From Capsicum annuum (lineage: Eukaryota; Streptophyta; Magnoliopsida; Solanales; Solanaceae): a DNA stretch of 64,000 bases. Position numbers and translations under genes: made by a program. The notes under the pieces were generated by a model that did no database searches, had not been told where the DNA came from, and saw only the letters and a program-made list of their open reading frames with translations. Of this stretch, positions 46,596-58,510 are shown one piece after another (positions within the stretch are counted from its first letter, which is position 1; the number at the start of each line of letters is the position of its first letter). Location of the stretch: the NCBI RefSeq assembly GCF_002878395.1, contig NW_025825212.1, positions 60,410 to 124,409 on the forward strand, in the 5' to 3' direction.

Positions 46596-49226
46596 ATGCC
46601 ACAAACCGGAAGTTTAGGATAACCATTATTACCTTTCAATCCTGAACCTCATCGCATTGAAAGAATGGCTAACCAATAGGAAGTTGAAAGATTTGCCGCG
46701 TTGGCTAATGCTTAATTAAATCTATAGAATGCAGATAACCCAGGTCGGGTACCTAACCTAGATGAAGAGGACCTGGGAGATGATGATTTAATTGACCTAG
46801 CTAATAGGAGGCGTGCAGCAAGGGTAGTTGCACTTGTATATCGAAATCATTCATTCAGAGGAAGACCAAACTGCCAATCTACACAGTTTGATGTTCACAA
46901 TGATGAGGATGATTTAGATGGAACTGGATCTACAGGGGAAATCATTCTACTGCCACTAGCTCCTAGGGTGAAATTCAACATCACTAGTACTATGATCCAA
47001 CTACTGAATCTGAAAGGATTATTTGGTGGATTACCTGGTGATGATCCAAATCTACATTTGGTGAATTTCATCAGTATTTGTAAGTCATTTGATAATCCTG
47101 GAGTGGGACAAAATGCTATTCGTCTAAGATTTTTTCCGCTATCTCTGTCTGGAGAGGCAACGATGTGGTTGAATGAGCTGACTCCTGATTCTATAACAAA
47201 TTGGAGGCAATTGAAATGAGCTTTCCTAGAAAGGTTCTTTCCACCCTCCAGAATGTTACAGTTGAGGGATGGGATTAGCAACTTTAGGAAATTGGCCAAT
47301 GAAGCTTTGCATGAGACTTGGGCGAGGTTTAAAAAGAAGTTGACTCAATGCCCAAACCATAAGAGACTGACAAACACTTGATGGAAATATTCTACAGAGC
47401 TTTAAGCTCACTTACAAAGCCAGTAGTGGATAATGCTGTAGAAGGAGCTTTTATGGAGCTCACCTTTACTGAGGCTGCGGACATATTTGAAAGAATTACT
47501 AAAACAAGTAGAGCTTGGCATACTAGAGATTTGGTAGTAGCAAGTAATACTGGGTCTAATGTAATATCAGTAGAGCAGCATAGGAGAGAAGAGAAGTGTG
47601 ATCAGGATATGGCTCACATGAAAATCCAGATGGATCTACTCATGAAATATTTACTAGTAGGGAATATAGAAAACATAAAAGTTATGGGGTCCCATGGTAA
47701 GGGAGCTGAATCAAACATCCAGGAAGAGGCTAACTACTTACATAACCAGGGGGGTTTTCTGACCGGTGGTCAAGGAAACCAAGGTTGGAACCATAAAGGA
47801 TATTAAAAGAATAAAAGTGACAGGAGTTGACTATATATGCCTCCTGGAAGCCGTGATAATACTACCACCAGTTCAGGAAAAATTATCCATGGAGGACATG
47901 ATGGAGAAACTATTAAAGGGAGTTGAGGCGACCAATTCTGGGGTGACTACCATGAAGAGTGACATATCTTCCATGAGTCAACTAATAAATTCTCACTTAA
48001 TTTCTATTAAACAACTGGAGCAGCAGATGAGCCAATTATCTGCAATATTCAACCAAAGACAGAATGGGACTCTACCAAGTGATACAGTTCAGAATCTGAG
48101 GACTGATGGATCATGTATGGCCATTACCACTAGGAGCGGTAAGATGTAATCTAGTCCAGGTTTGGGAGCATCCTCTTATACTAATAAGGTCAAAATAGAT
48201 TGGGAGATAGTTGATGAATCTCCAGTGGTGCCTGTTAAGTTAAGAGGTTTAGAAAAGAAGAGTGCAGAAATGGAACAGCCACCTAAGCATAAATAAATTA
48301 GTGATATGGAGCAAGGCATAAAAAAAGAGGTAGAAGTTGTTCCAACTGAAATCCCATGGCCACCACCCCCATTTCCATAATGGTTATAGAAGAAAGAAGA
48401 TGATGGCAAGTTTAGCAAATTCATGGCTATGTTGAAGCAGTTGACAGTGAATGTGCCCTTAGTTGAAGCACTAGAACAGATACCCAGATATGCTAAGTTT
48501 ATGAAAGACCTGTTGACAAAGAAACGGACTGTGAGCTATGAAACGGTAGACAATCTTCATCATTGTAGTGCTATTTCTACAAGATTTATTGTCCAGAAGA
48601 AAGCTGATCCGGGAGCATTTACTGTTTTATGTACAATTGGATTGCTAAAGTTTGAAAAGGCCCTTTGTGATCTTGAGGTAAGTATAAATCTTATGCCACT
48701 GACGGTTTTCAAGAAACTAGGTTTGGGAGATCCTACGCCTACTAATATGCGGGTTCAAATAGCGGATAGATTGGTAAAAAGGCTGATTGAGATTCTACAT
48801 GATGTACTTACAAAAGTTGCGGATTTTATATTTCCTGCCGACTTTGTAATTCTTAATTGAGAATTGGACTTTGAACTACCCATAATTTTGGGTAGGCCAT
48901 TCTTAGCAACTGGGAGAGTGTTGGTTGACACGGAGCTGAATGTGCTAAAATTTAGGCTCAATGAGAAAGAAATTAGTTTTGAAGTAAGTCGGTCTAAGAA
49001 ACAACAAAAGGAGATGAGTGTCTTCTCAATTGTTGATGTATTATACTTAGATGAGAGAGATGCACCAGTTAAGGATAGATCTACTGTGGATACCATAGCT
49101 GGTTTGGTTGAACTTGCAAACAAGGATGTGAGTGACTTCAAAGTGGTTGGACTAGGAATAAAGCATTGTCTTGATCCAACAAATGAGGTACAAATAGTAT
49201 CATCAATGTATCTTGACAATGTCTAA
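46596..49226 (+). pseudogene. gag-protease polyprotein of Athila-like element 2
   Basis: ATG at 46596 (MPQTGSLG), LNPE-type start, then the gag domain with MIQLLNLKGLFGGLPGDDPN (about 46990), FDNPGVGQNAIRLRFFPLSL, EATMWLNELTPDSITNWRQL, ALHETWARFKKKLTQCPNH, and a frame disruption near 47365. It continues with LMEIFYRALSSLTKPVVDNA, LEQQMSQLSAIFNQRQ, AITTRSGK at about 48120, PLVEALEQIPRYAKFMKDLL, the protease segment and a long open end to TAA at 49224-49226. The protease motif reads CDLEVSINLMPL where CDLGA is expected, so the active-site loop is changed. Stops lie at expected Gln/Trp/Arg positions. The C-terminal 120 codons (48864-49226) remain open. No reverse transcriptase follows. Confidence 0.88.
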
Positions 49227-52200
49227 GTAGTCAAGATAATTGAGTCATGCCGCGACGTTAAATCAGGTGCTACATGAGAGGCAACCAAAGATTTATTTTC
49301 ATTTTATCATGTCAAAAAAATGCAAAAATAAGAGTCGATCCACGATCAAAACTACGGTGCTTGGTGGGAGGCAACCCATCCTTCTAATCATTTTTGTTAT
49401 TTTTTATTAAGGGTAGGTGCATGAAGTACTAAGGAGGAGATTAGTACCAAATTTGATTTGGAATTGAGCCATATCAATAGTGGTAAATTGGAGTGGTCAA
49501 ATATGTAAGGCTTAAGTATGATTCACATTAGATTCGTGCCTCGAATTATGTTAATCCGACCTAAAAAAGTTTTGCTGTGCGACTTTATTTTGTGACTTTT
49601 AATGAGGTATGTGGTGGTTATGAAACTTTCCCACTGCCCCATATGGAGAATGTTGTGCATAGTGTCAGATTTTAAGTACACTACTGAGTGTGATGCTTAT
49701 TTATTTTGCATGAATTATGGCAAGGACATCATTTGGCACTTAGCATAAGTGAAATTCTTCAATTCAGGCAAAATGAAGGCATGTATGCGTCGTACACTTT
49801 CATGTATGCGATTAGGAGTGTGTCGCACACTTTAAACTATGCTGTGAATTTTGCACCATACATCTCTTCGCATAGGCTCACTGCCTCAAGTGTGTGAGAA
49901 CCTCTGCACCACACACCTAAATATGTGCGATAGGTTATGCGTCGCACTCTTCTTCGTAAATGCCTACTGCCTCAACAATGCTATAAACAATATGCCGCAC
50001 ACTGAAAAGTATGCAAGTAGGAGTGCGTTGCACACTTAGCCAAATATACTTAGAATCCATTTGGGTCAACCCGACCGATATTTCATTCTTTAAATAAACT
50101 TCACACCTTAAATTCCCAAATTCATCCTTATTTCACCCTTAAGCCGTACAATATTGAGCTCTTACCATTCTCTTTGTCCTTCACTGGTCTTCCATCTTCA
50201 AGGTAAGTTTTACTTTCTTAATCCTTATTTATTATGACTCTATGTTATAGTTAATTGATTTCTTAAGGATTATGAATTAAATTCTTGCCATGGCGGTGTT
50301 GTGAAAGTGATGGTGTTTTGTATATCTTTGTATAGTTGAAAGTATAGAGCATAATTCTGTTCAAAAAGTGCTTCATTGAAATAGAATTAGGGGAATGGAA
50401 GTGAATGAATTGTATTTTGACTAATGTTGATGCACCATGTCAAAGTATATGTCGGTGAAGTCTGAGTACCTAATAAAAACACTTAATTGGTTTATACTAA
50501 CGAATTAAGTGTGGCGTGGTGACTTCACCATCCCCATCTTAATTGAAGTTAATTTCATTATGTGTGGCTGACATGGATGATATGATGAACACAAGAAAAA
50601 TAGATCTAATGATGATCTCAATGCAGGTGGCATGACTCCTAATGTGGATAAGGAGTACTACTAGCCAGGTTCTTTATCTTGTTACTTGTACTGGGGACAG
50701 TGCTGAGATTGAGTGTGGGGTGGCTAGTTACTTTGCTTCTTATTTTGTAAGAAAATAGTACCTTTTCCTTAGCATTCTTCTATGATAGGATTAGTTATTT
50801 TGTTTATTTTGTTTCTTGTTAGATGTTTATTCTATTTAGTCATAATTAGGTGCTTTTCTCGATGATGGATGGATGATGATCGTCTTAAGAGAAAATTAGT
50901 CATTTAATTGCATGTAACTATTCTTGTGGATCACATGACATTATAACATAAGTATGTGATGGATCATTATGTTTTAAACACCTAGGCTTTAGTTGTGACT
51001 CTTGTTGTGATTGTTGGTTTTATTTGAATTCATGTAATTGTTGGGTTGAGAATTTATAATGCTCTTAATTGAGTTTACCATGTGCCAGGAGTGTGTAAGA
51101 CTTTTGTATATTCTTTATTGCAACTGATGCTAGAACTTACCTGGTGTGTATGCAAAGAAAAATATAGATTGTGAGTTTGGGAGATGATTTAGGCATTTCT
51201 TCGATAGCCATTGTTCATATCTTCTTTTGACCTACCTTTGTACATTATCTTAGCTAGGCCCGTTGAGCCTTTAGCTTGTTCTTTTGTTATCCCCATATGT
51301 AGCCTATTCCATTCTTTAATAGACCGTAATTTGATCCAAAAGCTCCTAAGCGCTTTAATGTAAAATCAATTTGAGTTAAGAGTTTGACAATTAGAGGAAA
51401 AAGGTGAAATTGATGTCCCAAAGTCTAGTTATTGGCGTGTGAAATTGATTTGGTTGGGAGTAGCAAAAATTTTTAAAAAAAAGTGTCAAATTTTATCCCG
51501 AACATATTACAATGAACCTGTTTTGGCCCAAGTCCTTTTTGGACATTATGCACCTCAACTAAGGCAAATCGGTTAAGTTGAGGGTGGCTATTATAGAGGT
51601 TCGTAACGTGAAAAGGGTGTAAAAAAATTTATTTGAAAGGGTTGCATACTCCCACCATAGTGTTATTAATTGATCTTAACGAGTTGGGGTGAAAAACAGA
51701 TCTGTGAAGATAGCAGAAGTTGAAGTTGGTTGTTAGAGATTGGTCTTAATTGCATAATGTAGTGTATTAAAGTTCTTAGGGAAGATAGTCACTATTTCTG
51801 GCCAAAATAGTTCCTACCCATCCTTTAGCCTGCATTACAACCTGTAAAAGACCTATTTGATCCTAATCTTGGCATTCTGATATTAGTGAAGTATTACACT
51901 AAGGGCAAGCATATGGTCATCCGTTGTGATTTGAGAATTCTTTGTGAGAGTGAACGCAACTTAATTCTTGTACCCATTTTGTTAGAAATTGCATGATTGA
52001 GAGTGATTATGGGTAACTTTCTTGTGGTGAAGGAACATGGTTGATGAAGGTTGGGTAATTTATATGATTTCTTTATTTAAATGGCATGCATGAAATTGCC
52101 AACTTAATGAGTCTATTCTTGAGGGTAGGTTGTCTCTAGTAATGATTCCTGAATCTACTTTTTGTTCATAATTGTTGTGTGAGCTTATTTGAACATCTTA

Positions 52201-52284
52201 TCTTCCTTTTGGGTGCTAAGGCTTTTTTAGTATGCATAAATGGATATGTTGTTCGAGGACGAATAAAGCTTTAAGTGTGGGTGG
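49227..52284. other. 3' region of element 2, non-coding, with CGCAC palindromes and purine tract
   Basis: Opens with GTAGTCAAGATAATTGAGTC, homologous to the junction in element 1, then GAGAGGCAACC and a second TGGGAGGCAACCCATC at about 49365. Four GTGCG/CGCAC-type palindromic segments lie at about 49783-50037. A TTAAGTTGAGGGTGGC relic occurs at about 51572. The tract TTAAGTGTGGGTGG (52271-52284) abuts the 3' LTR. No ORF resembling the third ORF of element 1 was found. Confidence 0.6.
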
Positions 52285-53494
52285 TGATCTTAGATGTGTT
52301 TATACGCCAAAGCACCATAACTTATCCATGTTTTAGCTAAGTTTAGAGAAAAAAATGCCTAGTTTCTTATGTTTTTACTCTACTTCTATGTAATTGAGCT
52401 AAACAATGTGATTAGCATAATTTCAGGTATTAATGAGGTAGATGAAGACATAATGGGACTACGAAATGCGGATGGCATATGACACAATAGAAAGTAGCAG
52501 CCTGGACCAAATGTGGTGCCTAGAAACTATGTCCAAAACTAGTTTATTATTTATAATTAGTTCCAGGACTTAGAAGGCAATTATGAGAGAAAAGATTATT
52601 AAAAATCTTAATGCTGAATTTTTATGCATTATTGAATTATTCTATATTATTGGGAGAGAGGAGAAAGGCAGCTTAGCTTGAGGAGAAAGAAAGAAACGTT
52701 TTTCTCTCTTATTTTCACTATTCGCACACTAAGATCGTCTTCTTATTTTTGGTATGATGAATATTTCTATTGTGATTTCTGTTTTATTCATGAGTAGCTA
52801 AGTTTATTAGTTAGGGTCATGGAAGCCTTGTAGCATACAATCTATTACTTTGGGTTTTAAATTCATTATTGATTTGTTTACATCATACTCTCTTCGCTTA
52901 TCTTTAATTCTCGTGGTTGCAAACATAGAGGATATGCCTTAAAACACAACTTGTTTGAAAGAAAGGTTGATATTCGGAAAAGAGAGTAGTGACAAGAAAA
53001 TAGGATTACCAACCCTTATTTCACATGTTAATGCCTTAGTAGGATTAACTACTTGGAGATTTTGTATGTTTTTGGTAAACGCTTTTGATTCGAGAGAACT
53101 AAAGTGAATTAGTCCTTGATAGTTGAGAAACACTAGGATTATGTTATTAAATACAATACATTTATCTGTAAACACGATGCATGTATGAATTTGTAAAGCC
53201 CATAGTTAGAAAGTATTGAAAACTACAAGGTGAACATAACCCTAGCTTGCTATTTCTCTGAATTTTAATACTACTACACGTATTTCATCTTGTTAAGCCA
53301 AAACCATCAATTTGTGAACTGAATCAAATCCCTCCTATTTATTTTATGGAAACGAAAGATTAAAAGTCAACTAATCTGCATACAACTTAATTAACACCAT
53401 ATTCCCTGTGGGACTGGAGCCTAACCTAGTTGGATTATATATTTGACAACGACCGCTTACTCTCTCGTAAGAGAGGTGTAATTTGGGTGTATCA
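52285..53494 (+). repeat. Athila-like element 2, 3' LTR
   Basis: Pairs with 45255-46469; ends GGGTGTATCA, then the target copy TCTAA. Confidence 0.92.
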
Positions 53495-53499
53495 TCTAA

Positions 53500-56125
53500 C
53501 TTTATTATTCCTCTTAGATGTGAGATGCATCTTGTGTGAGAGATGATGACATGCTTATCAATATTATGCCACCTATATGTGAGATGATTAGGGATATGCT
53601 ACGACTTATATATATGATTATTGATATGAGTTTCGGATATGTGTGTGCCTAAGGTCGTGATTATGATTTTATGATTATTTCAGATAAATTAATGGGCCAA
53701 GGGCTGTGTTATGATATTGATTGAATATTTGAGAATTGTTTATCATCATAAATGATGTGATTATAGTTTAGGAATATAAATATGTATATATTTGTATACT
53801 CATCTCTCCGATATGGGATGGAGGAAGATGTGTTATGTTGCTTATGACTTTATTTATTGAATATTGGTGATGGCATGCATAGATTTGGTATATTCATGAT
53901 TATTATATCGGAAACTTATGTGATTCTAGATGAAATATGATCTTATGATTGTTTTACTTAATTGAGGATTACGCTATGTGGTGGTTAGTTTTCTTGTAGG
54001 AGACTATAACACTTGGTGGGTTGGATCAAATTTATTAGTTAATGAGTCTTGCTTAGTTGAAATATGGTAGCTATCGATGGATAATGCGTGGGTGATGATG
54101 ATGTCGGGTTTAGCATAGGTGAATATTAGTGATATTGATGACTAAGTTTATAATGTCGATTAGTTGTCAAGTGAGGTGTTATGTATTAATGAGGCTAGAT
54201 AATAACTGATGTCGGAAATAAAGAGGTGTTTAGTTAATAACGTAGAATATTTTCTAAATAGTTGATTAATGAATAGTTCAGTGAGGATTAGTTCGTTAAT
54301 GATGGTTAGTTAATGAATGATGTCAGTTAATAAAAGATGATTTGGTGATAAATAGAAATGTGTTGTCTAGTAATAATTAACAAATATAGGATGAGTAGTT
54401 GATAATGATGAATGGTGGATAAATGGCGATTATGGTCTAGTGATGAACTTTAGCTAGATGTTAAATGTTGGCTATTTAATGAATAATGGTTAATTGCTAT
54501 CCCCTGAATAAGGATAATGTTTAGGCAAATAACTAGAGGTCACGTGATGACGAGCGAACTAGTGGTTTCATTACTAATAACATTGATTAGCTAATAATGA
54601 GTAGTTGGGAAGTATTGTCTAGATAGATACTATATGGTGATACAATTATGTTCATGATTATATATTAGTATATGTTATTCTATAAAGGTTATTGTATGAT
54701 ATTGATATCCAATAAGACCGGAGGATACTATTGTGATAATATTGATACCCGACAAGGCCGAAGGATACTATTGTGATGATATTGATACCCGACAAGGCTG
54801 GAGGATACTATGATGATGATATTGATACCCGGCAAGGCTGGAGGATACTATTATGATGATATTGATACCTGACAAAGCTGGAGGATACTATTGTGATGAT
54901 ATTGATATCCGGCTAGGTCGGAGGATACTATTGTGATGATATTGATACCTGATAAGGCCGGAGGATACTATTGTGATGATATTGATATCCGGCAAGATCG
55001 AAGGATACTATTGTGATGATATTGATACCTGACAAGGCCGGAGGATACTATTGTGACTATATTGATACCCGGCAAGGCCGGAGGATACTATTGTAATGAT
55101 ATTATACCTAGCAAGGTCGAAGTATACTATTGTGATGATATTATACCCGACATAGCCGAAGGATGCTATTCTAATTATATTGATACCCGACATGGCCGGA
55201 GGATATTATGATGATACGTTGATACCCAGCAAGGATGGAGGTTGATTGCAATAATAATGATCATGATGATGACAGTTATGATGAGTTGTGATATTGATTG
55301 TGTACCTTGCATTCATCCCTACATGTGCATCGCTTATCACTAGTATGCGCCTATATCTATTAGTTTGTATAGTACGGTTGCATGAATTTGGGTGAAGAAT
55401 ATGCTCTATGTTGTTGTGTGTTGATTGAACCTTCTAATTTTGGGAAGGTAGGGGTACTCATAGACTCGGTTAGGTATTTTGTTGCACGGAGTAGCCGGTT
55501 ATTCACATCGTTATTGATATTTTTTTTATCATTGTTAGGATCACTATTATGGCTATCTTATGATAGATTGGTCATTGATTCGATATCAAGATTTAAGGTA
55601 CGTTTTCAGCCTCCCCTATCTTATGATTGCATTATTATTCATAATTATATCATGTCTAGCCATGTGATTAGAAATCTCGAGTATGATAGTATTTAAATCC
55701 TAATAAGTGTTATAATGACATCTTGATTGAGAATATGATGATATAGGTTATGCTTTGAGATGACCTCATGTTTATATGTATAAATATTTATATATATATC
55801 TAGCTATATGAAGATATGGTGCTACCGTATATCCCTTCCTTCGCTGTTCATTTTGTATAGTCGTTACTTCGCCTTGTATATTACTATATATCTTTCTTTC
55901 TCTCCTTATTCGTATATATACCTAGGATATATAGTATAGCATTGATGTATATTAAATGTAGTTGGGATAAGATAGTTCACCCTGATACTTCTTTAGTCTT
56001 ATTATGTTAGACTCTTGGATATGAATAGGATGGTTTTCATTTATTATTCTCATTGACTTATTATATGATTTCTAGGCTCTTGGGTGTAGTTTACATTCTG
56101 TTTGTATGTTGTGTATATCTACTTT
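53500..56125 (+). mobile_element. Scaffold internal region (3' part), non-coding
   Basis: Continues the sequence left at 45254. It includes the 40-bp minisatellite and stretches rich in TGATTAGTTAATGAATGATG (about 54180-54480). No pol domain seen until 56126. The open frame 55382-55696 has no recognisable motif. Confidence 0.45.
54701..55240. repeat. Minisatellite, 40-bp period, about 13-14 units
   Basis: Units of the form ATTGATACCCGACAAGGCCG plus GAGGATACTATTGTGATGAT start at 54701, 54741, 54781 and so on every 40 bp to 55061, then with 39-bp units at 55101 and 55140 and a decayed end. The minus-strand open frame 55008-55193 is encoded by the repeat. Confidence 0.95.
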
Positions 56126-56514
56126 GGCCCTTTTGAGATTTTTCGTGTAGTTGGCGAGGTGGCCTATAAGTTAAATTTACCTCCATACTTGGCCACTATT
56201 CATCTAGTTTGCCATGTCTCTATGCTGCAAAAGCATATTCCTGACCCTTCCCATATGCTAAAGTAGGACTCAGTCCAATTAGATGGGCAATAGGCCTTTG
56301 TAGAGGAGCCCATGCTTATTTTGGATAGTGATGTGAGGCAGTTGCATAATAGAGGGATTCCTGAAGTTAACGTTCAGTAGAGGCAATGCCTAGTGGAGGA
56401 TTCCACTTAGGAGTTAGAGAGCGAGATGCGAGCCCAGCATCCTCACTTGTTCGAGACTTCAAGTATTTCCTCATCATTAACTTTTGGGGACAAAAGTTCC
56501 TTAGTAGTAGATGT
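56126..56514 (+). pseudogene. Integrase C-terminus and chromodomain of a Tekay/Del-like element
   Basis: One frame from 56126 reads GPFEIFRVVGEVAYKLNLPP, then LATIHLVCHVSMLQKHIPDP, the conserved end of chromovirus integrases. It goes on through EEPMLILDSDVRQLHNRGIP to the chromodomain-like VEDST-stop-ELESEMRAQHPHLFE. Four TAG stops interrupt it; at least two (before RQCLVE and before ELESEM) stand where Trp is expected. The upstream reverse transcriptase, RNase H and integrase core are absent. It lies directly before the LTR start at 56515, as pol does in these elements. The chromodomain would target integration to modified chromatin. Confidence 0.85.
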
Positions 56515-57098
56515 TGTAATGACCCTTCAGGTCATTAGCCATGTTATTTCTTATCTTCTCCAATAGAGCTTCTCCATAGCCATCCCAAGTCATTAGTGAC
56601 TTACTGGATTTGATAGTTCGGTTATCTGATGATTCATTTGATTTTTAGAACCACTTGTCCAATTTGAAGTCTGTCGATTCCAAACGGCTATAGAGCGAAA
56701 ACTTTAGAAAAATAATTTCGGATGCAAATTTCAACTGCGCCAGCATCTATATAATATTGATTTTAAGGTAGATAGAACCTTGGTTTGGATCCCACAGCAC
56801 CCGAGCACATTTTGACCCATTAGTCGAAAAGTCAAAAATTAGAATATATGGGTGTGGGACACACAACTGGCCTAAATGACCTCAAATGAAAAATATGACT
56901 TTACCAATGTGTCTGGAATATCGAATTTAGTGGGAATACATAGTTTGTTTGCAAAAGACGGAGTTCGAATGAGTCCAGGAGGTCAAAAACAAGTTTTGAT
57001 CCAGCGGGCCCATTTAAACTTATACAAAAAGGCCCTTTGGTCGATTTTTGAGACATTCTTCAGCATTTTGAAAACCCTAGTAGCCATAAATATTTATT
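56515..57098 (+). repeat. Scaffold 3' LTR, proximal start fragment (inverted segment)
   Basis: Starts TGTAATGACCCTTCAGG and matches the reverse complement of 63333-63890 to its last base. It breaks off at 57098; the continuing LTR sequence is found, in opposite orientation, from 38018 downwards. A 49-bp piece (equivalent to 63284-63332) is missing at the junction. Confidence 0.85.
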
Positions 57099-58510
57099 GA
57101 TAACAATTCATCATTTTTTAACACTAGTCCTCATGACCATATACATATTGCAATTGGCCACTTCTATTCTGCTAGTCTCCAACCTAGGCTATTTCGAACA
57201 CTACACCAAACCAACTAATTCATTCCCACAAAACATGCATTATCAATCTCGAACTACTATTCTCACTACTATATTCCACATCTAAAGTTCTAGCCTATTG
57301 TCTATCATTAATGATATACCACTGGTAAAGCATGCCATATAACCTACTAGTCCATCAAATGGGAAATCAACCCAAATATTTCACTTCACTTAACTACTAC
57401 CTGCAACCACAACCCCTCCATGACATCACCATTACAACTCAACATCCACTATATACCTTCTCACATGAAATACTAGATTATAACTACTAGAGAAAAGAAA
57501 ATCAAGGGCACTAAAGTAACTAACTAAGAATAGATGGTCTAAGTCTTATAATATAACCTATTACAATCTTATCAACATATTCCACTTTCTCACATCATAG
57601 TTACTTACCCATGCATACGTCACAACTACCTTTGAAATTTCATATACTGCAATGCGTCTATACTTATAACTTCTTTGCTATTTTAACCCTTTCCATTCAC
57701 AACCTATAACGGATTCATATAACAATCATCACCATCCACTCTAGGCTCCTTCCCTATTTTGTATAACTAGTAATTGTAGCTAGCCACTTCTTTCACTTAC
57801 TACCATACAATCTACACATATTACTACAACATTAGTTACTTACTATTAAAAGGCAACTCATCCCTCAATCAAGGGTTATGCAACTAAAACTAGCTTCTTT
57901 ATGCAAAAATCACCCCCACTCAAACTTCTAAACTAGTTACTTCATACAACTAACTTATGGGCCATCTTACTACCAATAGATCATGACACTTTAACATATA
58001 CTACTACTCAGGTGGAAATACAGTTTCAACATTCTGCTACACATCATTACCCTCATAGAAGATATCTTCAATAAGAATTTTGAAAGGAGACTGAATAGAC
58101 TTTGTACCTCTGGCTAGAAACCACGATTTCATCAGAATAAAGGCATACACTCAAATCAATACACCTTGAATCACTAATGTACTCCTCTCAAGTCCTTGTG
58201 CTATCTCATAACTTTATGGATAACTCAATCAGAGAGAACCACATCATTGGGGGAGCTAGACTGTTAGACTTGTATCGCCTCGATAGTGAGGCATGGCCCA
58301 TGAAATTAGAACAAGGAACGAATTTGGATAACTTTCTTACAGACAACTCTATAGCATGAACTAGAGTATGAAAGAATAAGAAATAACTCCTAAATGCCCG
58401 GTAGCCTCCTGATTATAAGTGTGGTGCACAACACACCCAAAAGCAAGACTCTACTAGACACGATTTCGCAGATACCCTAGGACCATGAACCGTACTTTGA
58501 TACCAAGTTT
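57099..58510 (-). mobile_element. Element A, 5' internal remnant
   Basis: On the minus strand this follows the LTR and PBS of element A with a leader typical of Tekay elements (GTTCATGGTCCTAGGGTATC, then GTGTTGTGCACCACACTTAT). A degenerate gag start (CATGCCTCACTATCGAGGCG) lies near 58285. The rest is unrecognisable and stops at the right inversion breakpoint. Confidence 0.6.
58487..58506 (-). other. Primer-binding site of element A, initiator tRNA-Met type
   Basis: Minus strand TTGGTATCAAAGTACGG, a few bases after the LTR end at 58511. Confidence 0.8.

Larger units (their letters stand above)
45255..53494 (+). mobile_element. Athila-like LTR retrotransposon 2, non-autonomous (no pol)
   Basis: Complete 8.24-kb element: LTRs 45255-46469 and 52285-53494, both TG...CA, PBS at 46475, gag-protease, non-coding 3' part and purine tract. 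The target TCTAA is duplicated exactly at 45250-45254 and 53495-53499. LTR sequence is unrelated by eye to element 1, but gag-protease and the pol-less architecture are shared. Confidence 0.92.
38019..57098. other. Inverted segment of about 19.1 kb
   Basis: Flipping this segment simultaneously restores three things: a continuous scaffold 3' LTR (57098 to 38018), a continuous element A with paired LTRs and matching TTGYT flanks, and a continuous scaffold 5' LTR with PBS. The breakpoints share GAATTRTTA-like bases (plus at about 38021, minus at about 57108), which suggests microhomology. Confidence 0.75.

Noticed and set aside
55008..55193. Repetitive minus-strand open frame
   Set aside because: Encoded entirely by the 40-bp minisatellite.
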